In this document: positions 16,301 through 23,129 of the stretch, in pieces
How the letters are laid out: every line of letters starts with the position of its first letter
How positions within the stretch are numbered: position 1 is the stretch's first letter
Origin: an uncultured Clostridia bacterium
GTDB taxonomy: Bacteria > Bacillota > Clostridia > TANB77 > CAG-508
DNA length: 51,438 nucleotides
Direction: 5' to 3'
NCBI GenBank assembly: GCA_934130085.1
Contig: CAKOXK010000011.1
Location: 1-51,438, forward strand
The notes under the pieces: model-generated
What the model saw: only the letters and a program-made list of their open reading frames with translations
Told to the model about the DNA's origin: nothing
Databases searched by the model: none
Program-made: the position numbers and the translations under genes

Positions 16301-18015
16301 TTGTATGGAAATCAAATGAAGATGGATATATAGTTGGCTCAAGAGGTTCAGTTGGTTCGTCATTTGTTGCCAATATGACAGGAATAACAGAAGTAAACTC
16401 ATTGCCACCACATTACAGGTGCCCAAAATGCAAGTACTCTGATTTCTCAGACTATGGAGTAACAAATGGTTTTGATTTGCCAGATAAAAATTGCCCAAAA
16501 TGCGGACATAGAATGGACAAAGATGGAATGGATATACCTTTTGAAACATTCTTAGGGTTTAACGGAGATAAAGAGCCAGATATAGACTTAAACTTCTCTG
16601 GAGATTACCAAGCAAAAGCACATAAATATACTGAAGTAATCTTTGGAAAAGGAACTACATTTAAAGCAGGAACAGTTGGCACAGTAGCAGAAAAAACAGC
16701 GTATGGATATGTAAAGAAATATTATGAAGAAAAACATATACCAATAAGTAGTGCAGAGGTAAACAGGATATCAAAAGGTTGCACAGGAATTAAAAGAACA
16801 ACAGGCCAGCATCCTGGTGGAATTATAGTTGTACCAAAAGGAAGGGAAATCTATGAATTTACTCCAGTACAACACCCAGCAGATGACCCAACATCAGATA
16901 TTATAACAACACACTTTGATTATCACTCGATAGACCAAAACCTATTAAAGCTTGATATACTTGGACATGATGATCCAACTGTAATACGTATGCTTTATAC
17001 AATAACCGGTTTTGACCCAACGCATGTACCGCTAGATGATAAAGATACAATGTCTATTTATTCATCAACAAAAGCATTAGGATTAACTCCAGAAGAACTA
17101 CATTCAGAGGTTGGAACATTTGGAATACCAGAGTCAGGAACAAAATTTGTTAGAGGAATGTTAAAAGATACTAAGCCAACCACATTTGATGAACTTCTAA
17201 GAATATCAGGATTATCACATGGTACTGATGTTTGGCTAGGAAATGCACAAGAATTAATTAATAATGGAACTGCAACACTAAGAGAGGTTATATGTACTCG
17301 TGATGATATTATGAACTACTTAATTGAAAAAGGCGAAGAGCCTAATATAGCATTCAAAACAATGGAACTTGTACGTAAAGGTAGAGTTGCAAAAATGCCA
17401 GAAAAATGGGCAGAATATAAAAAAGTAATGGAAGAACACAATGTTCCACAATGGTACATAGACTCATGTAACAAAATAAAGTATCTATTTCCAAAAGCCC
17501 ATGCAGCAGCTTATGTTACAAATGCATTCAGAATAGCGTGGTTTAAAGTTCATATACCAAAGGCATATTACACAGCGTATTTTTCAATAAGGGCAGATGC
17601 GTTTGATAGTGAAGTAATGTGCCACGGAATTGAAAGAGTAAAAAACAAAATGAAAGAAATAGAACTATTAGGAAACAATGCAACAAAAACGGAGCAAGAT
17701 ATGTATGAAACCCTAGAAATAGTTCATGAAATGTACCTAAGAGGAATAACATTCTTACCAATTGACATATATAAATCAGAGGCTTCAAAATTTAAAATGG
17801 AAGATGATGGTATAAGACCTCCACTAAACAGTATACCAGGCTTTGGAACAGTAGCTGCACAAGGAGTAATAGAGGCTAGGAAAGATGGAGAATTTATGTC
17901 AATAGATGACTTAAAAATAAGAGCTAGAGTAGGACAAAGTGGAATAGAAATGCTAAAAAAGGCAGGTTGCTTAGAAGGAATGACACAAAGCAATCAAATG
18001 TCATTATTCGGATAA
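13330..18015 (+). CDS. polC: DNA polymerase III subunit alpha, PolC type
   Basis: The replicative polymerase of low-GC Gram-positives. Order: N-terminal domain (1-195), an Asn/Gly/Ser-rich insert (about 198-312), OB fold (about 335-435), PHP domain starting VELHMHTQMSQMDAI (near 455), 3'-5' exonuclease with CVFDLETTGFS (near 545), second part of PHP. The polymerase core has a zinc-binding pair CPKC/CPKCGH (near 1030-1058) and catalytic PDIDLNFSGDYQ (near 1083). Last come HhH repeats and the C-terminal clamp-binding motif QMSLFG. The length of 1561 exceeds the usual 1430-1440 because of the insert. Start is TTG with GGGGG upstream; an ATG nearby is out of frame. Confidence 0.98.
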   Translation: MSELKEVKVVFSDYSADSFALADALIAKVNLYKKTNVMEIFLNAKELISINELQKFKKYVIKRFNLRDVILRITTSIEDSEICKFINNEWKDILTYLSQKVPVIKAFMKNSTAKIENKTIEVSLNVKGKELLEKQNVNQYISKFIENIYGENLKVNFSENEIKRAESELDEKNKKIIEDFTRNSIQVIMNTSKKRVNSNGEENGYQNPQESDGGFQQNANDNANASMNINGNSNFDGNPNLNSNARYVQANGSYNSNQNGQNAGNSYNKNSKYNGQYGNKAQYGSSGNDNGNHNGSYNSNGMNNKNNNYSSNSEAEGLKEEVQDPNKIYGRFNPRQQMENIKIIDIGMDTTDVEISGEVVNMPDPTELKKTGKFLYSFDVYDGTSTITCKIFVTPDKKDSIDKNLKCGIGVTVRGKAGYDNFAKEITVLANSVMKAEISKKQERMDNAETKRVELHMHTQMSQMDAITPCVDLIKRAMKWGMKSIAITDHGVVQSFPDAHKLLDKIGYDKAGIKIIYGVEGYLVPDKEPVVTRYKGQSLEDTTYCVFDLETTGFSFRTEKITEIGIMKVRNGEVIDEFSSFVNPEKPIPMRVQEVTHITDEMVKDAPKIEEILPKVMEFFGDSVLVAHNANFDTSFIRYNCEKQGLKFENTYLDTLQLAKELFPDYKKYKLGIIAENLGIKVDVAHRALDDVDTTVKVFNVMTKMLKENGIKKLEDIDKKEAGKANYKKLKSYHTIILAKDYVGLRNLYKLVSISHLDYFYKRPLIMKSIYKKYSEGLIMGTACDQGELYQAILGGKSDEEIEDIAKDYDYLEIQPIGNDEYLVRNQTLKSDEDLRNIVRKIVDLGEKLGKPVCATCDVHFMDPQDEIYRRILQAGQGYDDADFQAPLYLRTTEEMLKEFSYLGEEKAYEVVVTNTNKISDMCEKIRPISPEKCPPHIPGCEKTIETIAYTRAHELYGNPLPEIVERRLKKELDSIIKNGFSVMYIIAQKLVWKSNEDGYIVGSRGSVGSSFVANMTGITEVNSLPPHYRCPKCKYSDFSDYGVTNGFDLPDKNCPKCGHRMDKDGMDIPFETFLGFNGDKEPDIDLNFSGDYQAKAHKYTEVIFGKGTTFKAGTVGTVAEKTAYGYVKKYYEEKHIPISSAEVNRISKGCTGIKRTTGQHPGGIIVVPKGREIYEFTPVQHPADDPTSDIITTHFDYHSIDQNLLKLDILGHDDPTVIRMLYTITGFDPTHVPLDDKDTMSIYSSTKALGLTPEELHSEVGTFGIPESGTKFVRGMLKDTKPTTFDELLRISGLSHGTDVWLGNAQELINNGTATLREVICTRDDIMNYLIEKGEEPNIAFKTMELVRKGRVAKMPEKWAEYKKVMEEHNVPQWYIDSCNKIKYLFPKAHAAAYVTNAFRIAWFKVHIPKAYYTAYFSIRADAFDSEVMCHGIERVKNKMKEIELLGNNATKTEQDMYETLEIVHEMYLRGITFLPIDIYKSEASKFKMEDDGIRPPLNSIPGFGTVAAQGVIEARKDGEFMSIDDLKIRARVGQSGIEMLKKAGCLEGMTQSNQMSLFG

Positions 18016-18057
18016 AGCAATTATCAAATATATGATTATATGGAAGGATATAAAAAT

Positions 18058-18348
18058 ATGGATACAAACACAATAAATATATTAGTTGGATATTTAATAG
18101 GAGTAAATCTTGTATCATTAGTAGCTGTATATATAAAAGGAAAAACAAATATTATAAACGTAAAAAATAGTGTATTTAACCTAATCTGTGTCATATTATC
18201 AATGGTAGGAGGAGTTATTGGAGTTATGCTTGGAGCTGAAATGTCAAGCTATGAACAAGATAACAAAATCTTTAGAAAGTGGATACCATTTATAACATTT
18301 ATAGAATTGTGCATAATAATCTATATTGTTTACCAAAAGGTTTCATAA
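18058..18348 (+). CDS. Small membrane protein, DUF1294-like
   Basis: The product of 96 residues has three membrane segments (about 3-22, 38-60, 74-93). The central MVGGVIGVMLGAEM with a following IFRKWIPFITF resembles the DUF1294 family, whose function is unknown. ATG 18058 is chosen because GGAAGGA lies 9 bases upstream; an in-frame ATG at 18040 has no site. It follows polC by 42 bases and is probably read from the same transcript. Family assignment is tentative. Confidence 0.65.
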   Translation: MDTNTINILVGYLIGVNLVSLVAVYIKGKTNIINVKNSVFNLICVILSMVGGVIGVMLGAEMSSYEQDNKIFRKWIPFITFIELCIIIYIVYQKVS

Positions 18349-18389
18349 GATAGATTTCCAAAAGTCTTAAGCTTATATTGTTTTTAATT

Positions 18390-18532
18390 AAAAAGCTTTA
18401 ACTTTATATTGTTTTTCATGCCTTGCTTGTTGCAATCTTCGTTAGTTAACTTAACTTTCGGAAGATTGCAACATTTGCGCTTCGCTTAACTCTTACGCGT
18501 CATTTTAAACAATATAAGATTAAAGCTTTTTT
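18390..18532 (+). repeat. Interspersed palindromic element, full copy (R3)
   Basis: Terminal inverted repeats AAAAGCTTTAA...TATATTGTTT and AAACAATATAAGATTAAAGCTTTT bound the element. Inside are a GC-richer arm (TGCGCTTCGC...ACGCG) and a hairpin with arms GTTGCAATCTTC (18429-18440) and GAAGATTGCAAC (18461-18472), fully complementary. It is in the reverse orientation relative to the copies at 29551 and 46659. A partial extra terminal repeat (CTTATATTGTTTTTAA) lies just left, at 18371. It sits just after the last gene of the polC block. Confidence 0.85.
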
Positions 18533-18580
18533 AGAAAATGAACATAAATTAGTTAACAATTTTAAAAAACGAACATTATA

Positions 18581-18685
18581 TGACATGATGTGACATAATG
18601 ATAAAAAATACGTAAAACTGTGGAAACTGTGGATAACCCTGTGAATAACTTTTAAATAAGGGCTGAAAATTGAAAGTTATGCACA
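18581..18685. promoter_or_regulatory. Cluster of DnaA-box-like sites with a tandem iteron-like pair
   Basis: The sequence TGTGGATAA at 18628-18636 is the exact reverse complement of the consensus DnaA box TTATCCACA. Near matches flank it: TGTGGAAAC (18619), TGTGAATAA (18640), and TTATGCACA in the opposite direction (18677). Just before lie two tandem decamers TGACATGATG and TGACATAATG (18581-18600). No dnaA, dnaN or rpmH gene is nearby, so a DnaA titration or control site is more likely than oriC. The rest of the gap up to 18931 is AT-rich and shows no gene. Confidence 0.5.
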
Positions 18686-18931
18686 CTAAATACTGTAAAA
18701 GTTATTATGAAAACCAAAAAACAGCCATAAAAATTATGTAACTAAATTATTACAAAGGACTGTTCTTTTTACATAAAAAGAGAAATAGGTTAATGATTGG
18801 TTAGTATGTTCATGGACTAAGAAACACTTATATATAAAAAAAACATTTTTATACATTAGATTTATACATTAGATGAACTGTAAAAAATGTACTCTACAAA
18901 GTTCTAGGCTAGACTAGATTTTTAGAAAATA

Positions 18932-19285
18932 TTATTTGGTGTTTTTTAGTTCTTCACTTGGAAGTATATAATCAGTAAGGCCATAGACCAATGCGCCTAA
19001 AATAATAGGAATAATTGATAGAATATATCCAATACTTAAGTATTGAACTAAATAAAGAGTGATTCCTGATAATATAAATCCAATAAAGAATTTTATATAA
19101 GGATGATAATAAAGTTTTGTAAATGTTCCAATTATGAAATCAACAATTGTTAAAATAATAACCGATAAAACAAGAGTCCATAAATTACTTGTAGAAAAAC
19201 CAGGGGTGAAGAATGCGGTAATGCCTAAAACGATAATGCTTGCAATTAATCTCAAAATAAAACCTAAAGATTTATTTATTTTCAT
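18932..19285 (-). CDS. Phage holin family (superfamily IV-like) small membrane protein
   Basis: The 117-residue protein has four membrane helices (about 9-28, 34-55, 63-80, 86-106). ITAFFTPGFSTSNLWTLVLS and the TIVDFIIGTF stretch resemble the four-helix proteins annotated as holin family (YvlD-like, DUF superfamily IV). Such chromosomal genes are not usually part of prophages, and no phage gene is near. GAAAGGAAA lies 9 bases before the ATG. It is the only gene on this strand for several kb. Function unknown. Confidence 0.65.
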   Translation of the reverse strand: MKINKSLGFILRLIASIIVLGITAFFTPGFSTSNLWTLVLSVIILTIVDFIIGTFTKLYYHPYIKFFIGFILSGITLYLVQYLSIGYILSIIPIILGALVYGLTDYILPSEELKNTK

Positions 19286-19602
19286 AAAGTTTATTTCCTT
19301 TCTTATTTATCAAGATTATTTCCAGCAAATAAAAATATATACAAAAATGGTAAAAACAAAAAATCATAAAACATAGAGAAAAAACAGAAGTGAATTACTG
19401 TAGAAGTATAGAAAAAGGAAAATTATTATCAAAAATTTAGACTGAAGATTTTAGCCAAAAGAATGAAAAGGATAATTTAAGAAATACTAAAATAGCAAGG
19501 ATAATAGAAATAATAAAAGTATGTTGATAATTAGAAGATTAAATAAAAACATTGGAGGCAAAATAATAAAAAGTTTAAATAGAGATTATGTGGAGGTAAA
19601 GG
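19286..19602. other. AT-rich gap between divergent membrane-protein genes
   Basis: This divergent intergenic region must hold promoters for both neighbours. I see only a weak minus-strand candidate (TTGTAT and AAATAA 17 bases apart) and no convincing + strand pair. No open frame with a binding site is present. Confidence 0.4.
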
Positions 19603-20310
19603 ATGTTAGTAAATTTTATAAGAGCAATTATTTTATATATAATTATATTAATTATAATGAGGTTAATGGGTAAAAGAGAAATAGGACAACTTCAACCATT
19701 TGAATTTGTAATATCATTAATGATTGCCAATTTGGCTACAATTCCCATGAGTGATACTGGAGTTCCGATATTAGATGGAATAGTACCAATGCTAGGTCTA
19801 TTAGCAATGCATTTAATAATTACATTATTAAATTTAAAATCAGCAAGATTTAGGTTTGCAATATGTGGCAAGCCAAATATTCTAGTTTACAGAGGGAAGA
19901 TTGATGAAAACGCACTGGAAAAAGAAAGATTCACAGTAAGTGAGCTAGAAGAAAGATTGAGGGAAAAAGATATATTTAGTTTTGCAGATGTAGAGTACGT
20001 AATATTAGAAACAAATGGAGATATATCTGTAATTTTAAAACCAGAAAAGAGAAATGTTACATTAGAAGATATGAATATACAAGCAGAGTACACAGGAATA
20101 CCTTACAATCTTATACTTGATGGAAACGTAATGAGTGATAACTTAAGAGCAATAGGTAAAGATTACAAATGGCTTGAAAAACAAATCAAAAAATTCGGAA
20201 TAAAACCAGAAAACACGCTAATCGCGACAATAGATGCAAAGGGAGATTTCTTTTGCCAAGAAAAAGAAAATAAAAAACAACAAAAGAAAGTATCAACTAC
20301 TAATGGATAA
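19603..20310 (+). CDS. DUF421 membrane protein (YetF/YcaP family)
   Basis: The 235-residue protein has three N-terminal membrane helices (about 5-22, 35-52, 58-78) with the family text RLMGKREIGQLQPFEFVISL (short form GKREIGQLQPFE). A cytosolic or surface alpha/beta domain follows, with VEYVILETNGDISVI (YVILETNGDIS visible). Several paralogues in Bacilli are sporulation-associated. One member is a reported spore or sporulation membrane protein, but the molecular role is not settled. GGAGG precedes the ATG. The next gene encodes its usual partner, DUF4363. Confidence 0.88.
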   Translation: MLVNFIRAIILYIIILIIMRLMGKREIGQLQPFEFVISLMIANLATIPMSDTGVPILDGIVPMLGLLAMHLIITLLNLKSARFRFAICGKPNILVYRGKIDENALEKERFTVSELEERLREKDIFSFADVEYVILETNGDISVILKPEKRNVTLEDMNIQAEYTGIPYNLILDGNVMSDNLRAIGKDYKWLEKQIKKFGIKPENTLIATIDAKGDFFCQEKENKKQQKKVSTTNG

Positions 20311-20378
20311 AATAAAAACGTTTATGGTTTATAGGTAAAGCCAATGCAAAAACCTAAATAAAAATAATAAGGAAAAGA

Positions 20379-20903
20379 ATGAAAAAAGAAGAGATTATAA
20401 CAGCAAGTATAATGATACTAATAATTGTTTTAGAAATTTTTATACAATGTTACACCAAAAAGAGTATAGAAAAGCTAACAAGTGACTTAAAAGAATTAAA
20501 AGAGATGACATTAGAGGCACAAAAGGATCAAGAAAATTCAGAAGAAAAAGGGTCAAATAAAAACAAAGAAAGTACAAATGAAAAAAACGTAGAGAATATG
20601 GAGGAAAATGACGAGCCAAATTCAGAAAACAAATCAGAAAGCAATAAAGAAAATGATACTAAAAATTCTGATTTAAGTAAAAAAAGCCAAGAAATATTTA
20701 AAGAATGGCTAAAAAACTTTAATGTAATGGCATACTTTATAGAACACGATGAGCTAGAAAAGGTAAATACACAAATGAGACTAATAATGGCAGAGTATGA
20801 AGCAAAAAGCCTAGAAGATGCAGTACCAGAAATTGAGGAAGGAATATTTATACTAGAACATATAGAAGATAGACAAAAAATTACATGGAAGAACATATTT
20901 TAA
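20379..20903 (+). CDS. DUF4363 family membrane-anchored protein
   Basis: The 174-residue protein has one N-terminal membrane helix (about 6-23). A Glu/Asn/Ser-rich charged linker (about 45-105) and a helical C-terminal part with FNVMAYFIEHDELEKVNTQM and EEGIFILEHIEDRQKITWKN follow. DUF4363 proteins commonly follow DUF421 genes, and the 68-base spacing here suggests a two-gene unit. The short C-terminal domain is thought to be extracytoplasmic. The linker is richer in acid and Asn than in typical members. Function unknown. Confidence 0.78.
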   Translation: MKKEEIITASIMILIIVLEIFIQCYTKKSIEKLTSDLKELKEMTLEAQKDQENSEEKGSNKNKESTNEKNVENMEENDEPNSENKSESNKENDTKNSDLSKKSQEIFKEWLKNFNVMAYFIEHDELEKVNTQMRLIMAEYEAKSLEDAVPEIEEGIFILEHIEDRQKITWKNIF

Positions 20904-21018
20904 GTTAAAAATTTTTATTAATCTAAAGAGATATATTGGTAAAAATAAAATCGAAATTTGTCAATGAGAAGTTTAGCAAAATTGCCATAAAATGTTTACA
21001 ATAGGTTTAAATTTAGTA
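20904..21018. other. Gap upstream of an orphan consensus promoter
   Basis: The first part of a 425-base stretch between DUF4363 and the P-loop kinase. It contains a short AAAAATTTTT palindrome near 20908 without a terminator tail, and no credible gene. The remainder is described under the promoter at 21019. Confidence 0.4.
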
Positions 21019-21047
21019 TTGACAGATATGTTTCAGATTTATATAAT
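21019..21047 (+). promoter_or_regulatory. Perfect-consensus SigA promoter
   Basis: TTGACA (21019-21024) and TATAAT (21042-21047) are exact consensus hexamers with the ideal 17-base spacer. The next annotated start is 282 bases away. In between, one frame (21058-21147) reads KAKKTLKKEPNNELAHYVLL followed by SSIAQLQHL and a stop, reminiscent of a tetratricopeptide-repeat fragment without its own start. The promoter may therefore serve the kinase gene through a long leader, a gene remnant or an RNA. Confidence 0.75.
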
Positions 21048-21328
21048 CGAAATATCAAAAGCAAAGAAAACACTGAAAAAAGAGCCAAATAATGAATTGG
21101 CACATTATGTCTTGCTTTCATCAATTGCTCAACTACAACATCTATAAAATCTCAAACATTCCAAGGCTAAAGTTATAAGTAGTACAGATGCTAATGATAA
21201 AAGAAGAGAAGCAAAATATAATGTAAATAATAAAAATATAAAAGAAACAAGATTGCTGAGACATTAATAAAAATAGTATTGATTATAAATGCTAACAAGA
21301 ATAAAATAACAAAAAAAAGGAGTAAACT

Positions 21329-21862
21329 ATGTATAATAGAATTTCCATTATTGGTGGTTCAGGTTGTGGAAAAAGTACTTTGTGTGATATTTTAGCTAAT
21401 GAGTTAAATCTTCCAGCGATACATTTAGATGCAATTAATTATAAACCTAATTGGGTAGAAATTGAAAAAAATGAAAGAGATAGAATCATATCTAATAAAT
21501 CAAAAGAAAATAAATGGATAATTGATGGAAATTACAATAAAACACTTAAAGAGAGATTGAACAATGCGGATTTAATTATTTGGTTAGACTATTCAACATG
21601 GGCGCAGCTAAAAGGTGTAATAAAAAGATATCTGAAAAAGAGAAATAAAGAAAGAGATGAAATACCTGGTTGCAAAGAAAGAATAAATGCAAAATTTATA
21701 AAATACGTGTTGACATATAATAAAAAGAAAAGACCAAAAGTAAAGGAGCTTTTAAGAGGAGTTTCACAGAACAAAATACTAATTTTTAAGAAACAAAAAG
21801 ACTTAAACAAATGGCTTATAGAATTTACAAATAACTATAATGTTCTTAAAAAAATTAAATAA
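21329..21862 (+). CDS. P-loop kinase-like protein (DNA topology modulation protein FlaR-like)
   Basis: The 177-residue protein has a Walker A GGSGCGKST at residues 9-17. The acidic LDAINYKPNW near residue 37, the KWIIDGNY segment and the basic lid helices (KRYLKKRNKERDE) are typical of the adenylate-kinase-like family often labelled FlaR or topology modulation protein. The biological substrate of these proteins is uncertain. The start has a strong AAAAGGAG site. It is convergent with dapA. Confidence 0.8.
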   Translation: MYNRISIIGGSGCGKSTLCDILANELNLPAIHLDAINYKPNWVEIEKNERDRIISNKSKENKWIIDGNYNKTLKERLNNADLIIWLDYSTWAQLKGVIKRYLKKRNKERDEIPGCKERINAKFIKYVLTYNKKKRPKVKELLRGVSQNKILIFKKQKDLNKWLIEFTNNYNVLKKIK

Positions 21863-21880
21863 CGTAAATAATAAGAATAT

Positions 21881-21920
21881 AAAAAAGTACAAGAGCAATT
21901 CTCGGAATGAATTGCTCTTG
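21881..21920 (-). terminator. Rho-independent terminator of dapA (minus strand)
   Basis: CAAGAGCAATTC (21890-21901) and GAATTGCTCTTG (21909-21920) form a perfect 12-bp stem with a 7-nt loop. On the minus strand the stem is followed by TACTTTTTT (T-run at 21881-21886). It lies about 95 bases past the dapA stop. On the + strand it has no T-run, but it could still slow readthrough from the kinase gene. Confidence 0.85.
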
Positions 21921-22013
21921 CTCTACATCTGGAAAAAGTAAAATTTTTTTTATTAATCTCTATTTCTGCAAAGATTAATCATATTTCGACACTACTAAAA
22001 TACCAAATAAAAC

Positions 22014-22889
22014 TTACAAAGTCAATAGTTTTTCAAGATGTTGTTGCTTTTCTTTTGAAAAGTCTACTAGTGGAAGTCTTACCACTCCAACATCATAGCC
22101 AAGTTTGGTTAAAGCGTATTTTACTGGAATAGGGTTAGGCTCTGAAAATAGTGCTTTTATTAATGGATAAGCTTTTAGCTGCATTGTTCTTGCTTTTTCT
22201 ATGTTTCCTTCAAACATGCTTTTACAAATTAGATCTGTATACGATGGATAAATATTAGCTAATACTGATATTACGCCTATTCCACCACAAGCAATTGTTG
22301 GTACTATTTCTCCATCATTACCTGAGTATATATGTAAATTTTCTTCACATATACTTGAAATTTCACTAATTTGTGAGATATTTCCACTTGCTTCTTTTAT
22401 GGAGTTTATGTTATCAATTTTTGAAAGTTCTAGGCAAGTTTTAGGTTCAATGTTTACGGAGGTCCTTGAAGGCACGTTATATAAAATTATTGGAAGTGAT
22501 GTTGCAGATGAAATTGCTGTATAATGTTTTACTAAGCCTTCTTGAGTAGTTTTATTGTAATATGGAGTGACTATTAATGCAGCATCAACTCCAACTTTTT
22601 CAGCATATTTAGTAAGGCTTATTGAGTATGATGTGTTATTTGAACCTGTTCCAGCAATAACTTTGCATCTTTTGTTTACGTATTCTACAGTAAAGCTTAT
22701 TAGGTGTTTTCTTTCTTCGTCTGAAAGTGTAGCGCTTTCACCAGTTGTTCCACAAACAATTATTGCACTTGTGTTATTTGCTATTTGAAAGTCTATCAAT
22801 TTTTTAAATTCTTCATAATTAATGGTATTATCTTTTGTAAATGGTGTGACAATGGCACAGCCTGAGCCTTCAAAAATAATTTTTTTCAT
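22014..22889 (-). CDS. dapA: 4-hydroxy-tetrahydrodipicolinate synthase
   Basis: The 291-residue TIM-barrel enzyme condenses pyruvate with aspartate semialdehyde in the lysine/diaminopimelate pathway. In spore formers this pathway also supplies dipicolinate. Visible signatures are CGTTGESATLSDEE near residue 45, TPYYNKTTQEG near 105, the YNVPSRTSV loop with its catalytic Tyr, and the Schiff-base lysine in INSIKEASGN near 160. The start at 22889 has GGAGG 4 bases before it and gives the standard N-terminus. The open frame continues upstream through a palindromic leader. It stands alone, not in a dap operon. Confidence 0.96.
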   Translation of the reverse strand: MKKIIFEGSGCAIVTPFTKDNTINYEEFKKLIDFQIANNTSAIIVCGTTGESATLSDEERKHLISFTVEYVNKRCKVIAGTGSNNTSYSISLTKYAEKVGVDAALIVTPYYNKTTQEGLVKHYTAISSATSLPIILYNVPSRTSVNIEPKTCLELSKIDNINSIKEASGNISQISEISSICEENLHIYSGNDGEIVPTIACGGIGVISVLANIYPSYTDLICKSMFEGNIEKARTMQLKAYPLIKALFSEPNPIPVKYALTKLGYDVGVVRLPLVDFSKEKQQHLEKLLTL

Positions 22890-22912
22890 AATACCTCCAA
22901 CTATATTTTTTT

Positions 22913-22939
22913 GTACTATAAAAATATTTTTTATAGTAC
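22913..22939 (-). promoter_or_regulatory. Perfect palindrome in the dapA leader or promoter
   Basis: GTACTATAAAA (22913-22923) and TTTTATAGTAC (22929-22939) are exact inverted repeats with a 5-base centre. The dyad lies 15 bases upstream of the dapA ribosome binding site on the minus strand and has no T-run after it. Its arm contains TACTAT, which could also act as a -10 element. It looks like an operator or a leader hairpin. Confidence 0.5.
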
Positions 22940-23050
22940 GAGAATTAAAAAACAAGTTTGTTTCTAAATCAACCAAAAATAAATATTGTTCTTAGAGCAG
23001 TTAAAGAAAGAATCTTGTTTTTAAAATACTTTTACATTTATTCAAGTATA

Positions 23051-23079
23051 TTGACTATTAAGCACAAATATACTATTAT
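23051..23079 (+). promoter_or_regulatory. SigA-type promoter of mgtA
   Basis: TTGACT (23051-23056) and TATTAT (23074-23079) are separated by 17 bases, about 45 bases ahead of the mgtA start region. The short leader (to 23130) leaves no room for an M-box magnesium riboswitch. Confidence 0.65.
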
Positions 23080-23129
23080 TCCATTAAATGGATATTAAAA
23101 AGATCTAGGGTAAAAAGGAAAGTAGTTTT

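Noticed and set aside
18581..18685. DnaA-box cluster as the chromosomal origin oriC
   Set aside because: No dnaA, dnaN, rpmH or gidA genes are near, and there is no long AT-rich unwinding region flanked by many boxes. A secondary DnaA-binding site is the safer reading.
18932..19285. Holin-like gene as evidence of a prophage
   Set aside because: No phage structural, integrase or lysin gene is nearby. Four-helix proteins of this type occur as ordinary chromosomal genes.
22977..23129. M-box magnesium riboswitch in front of mgtA
   Set aside because: The leader after the promoter is only about 45 bases and contains none of the conserved M-box blocks.
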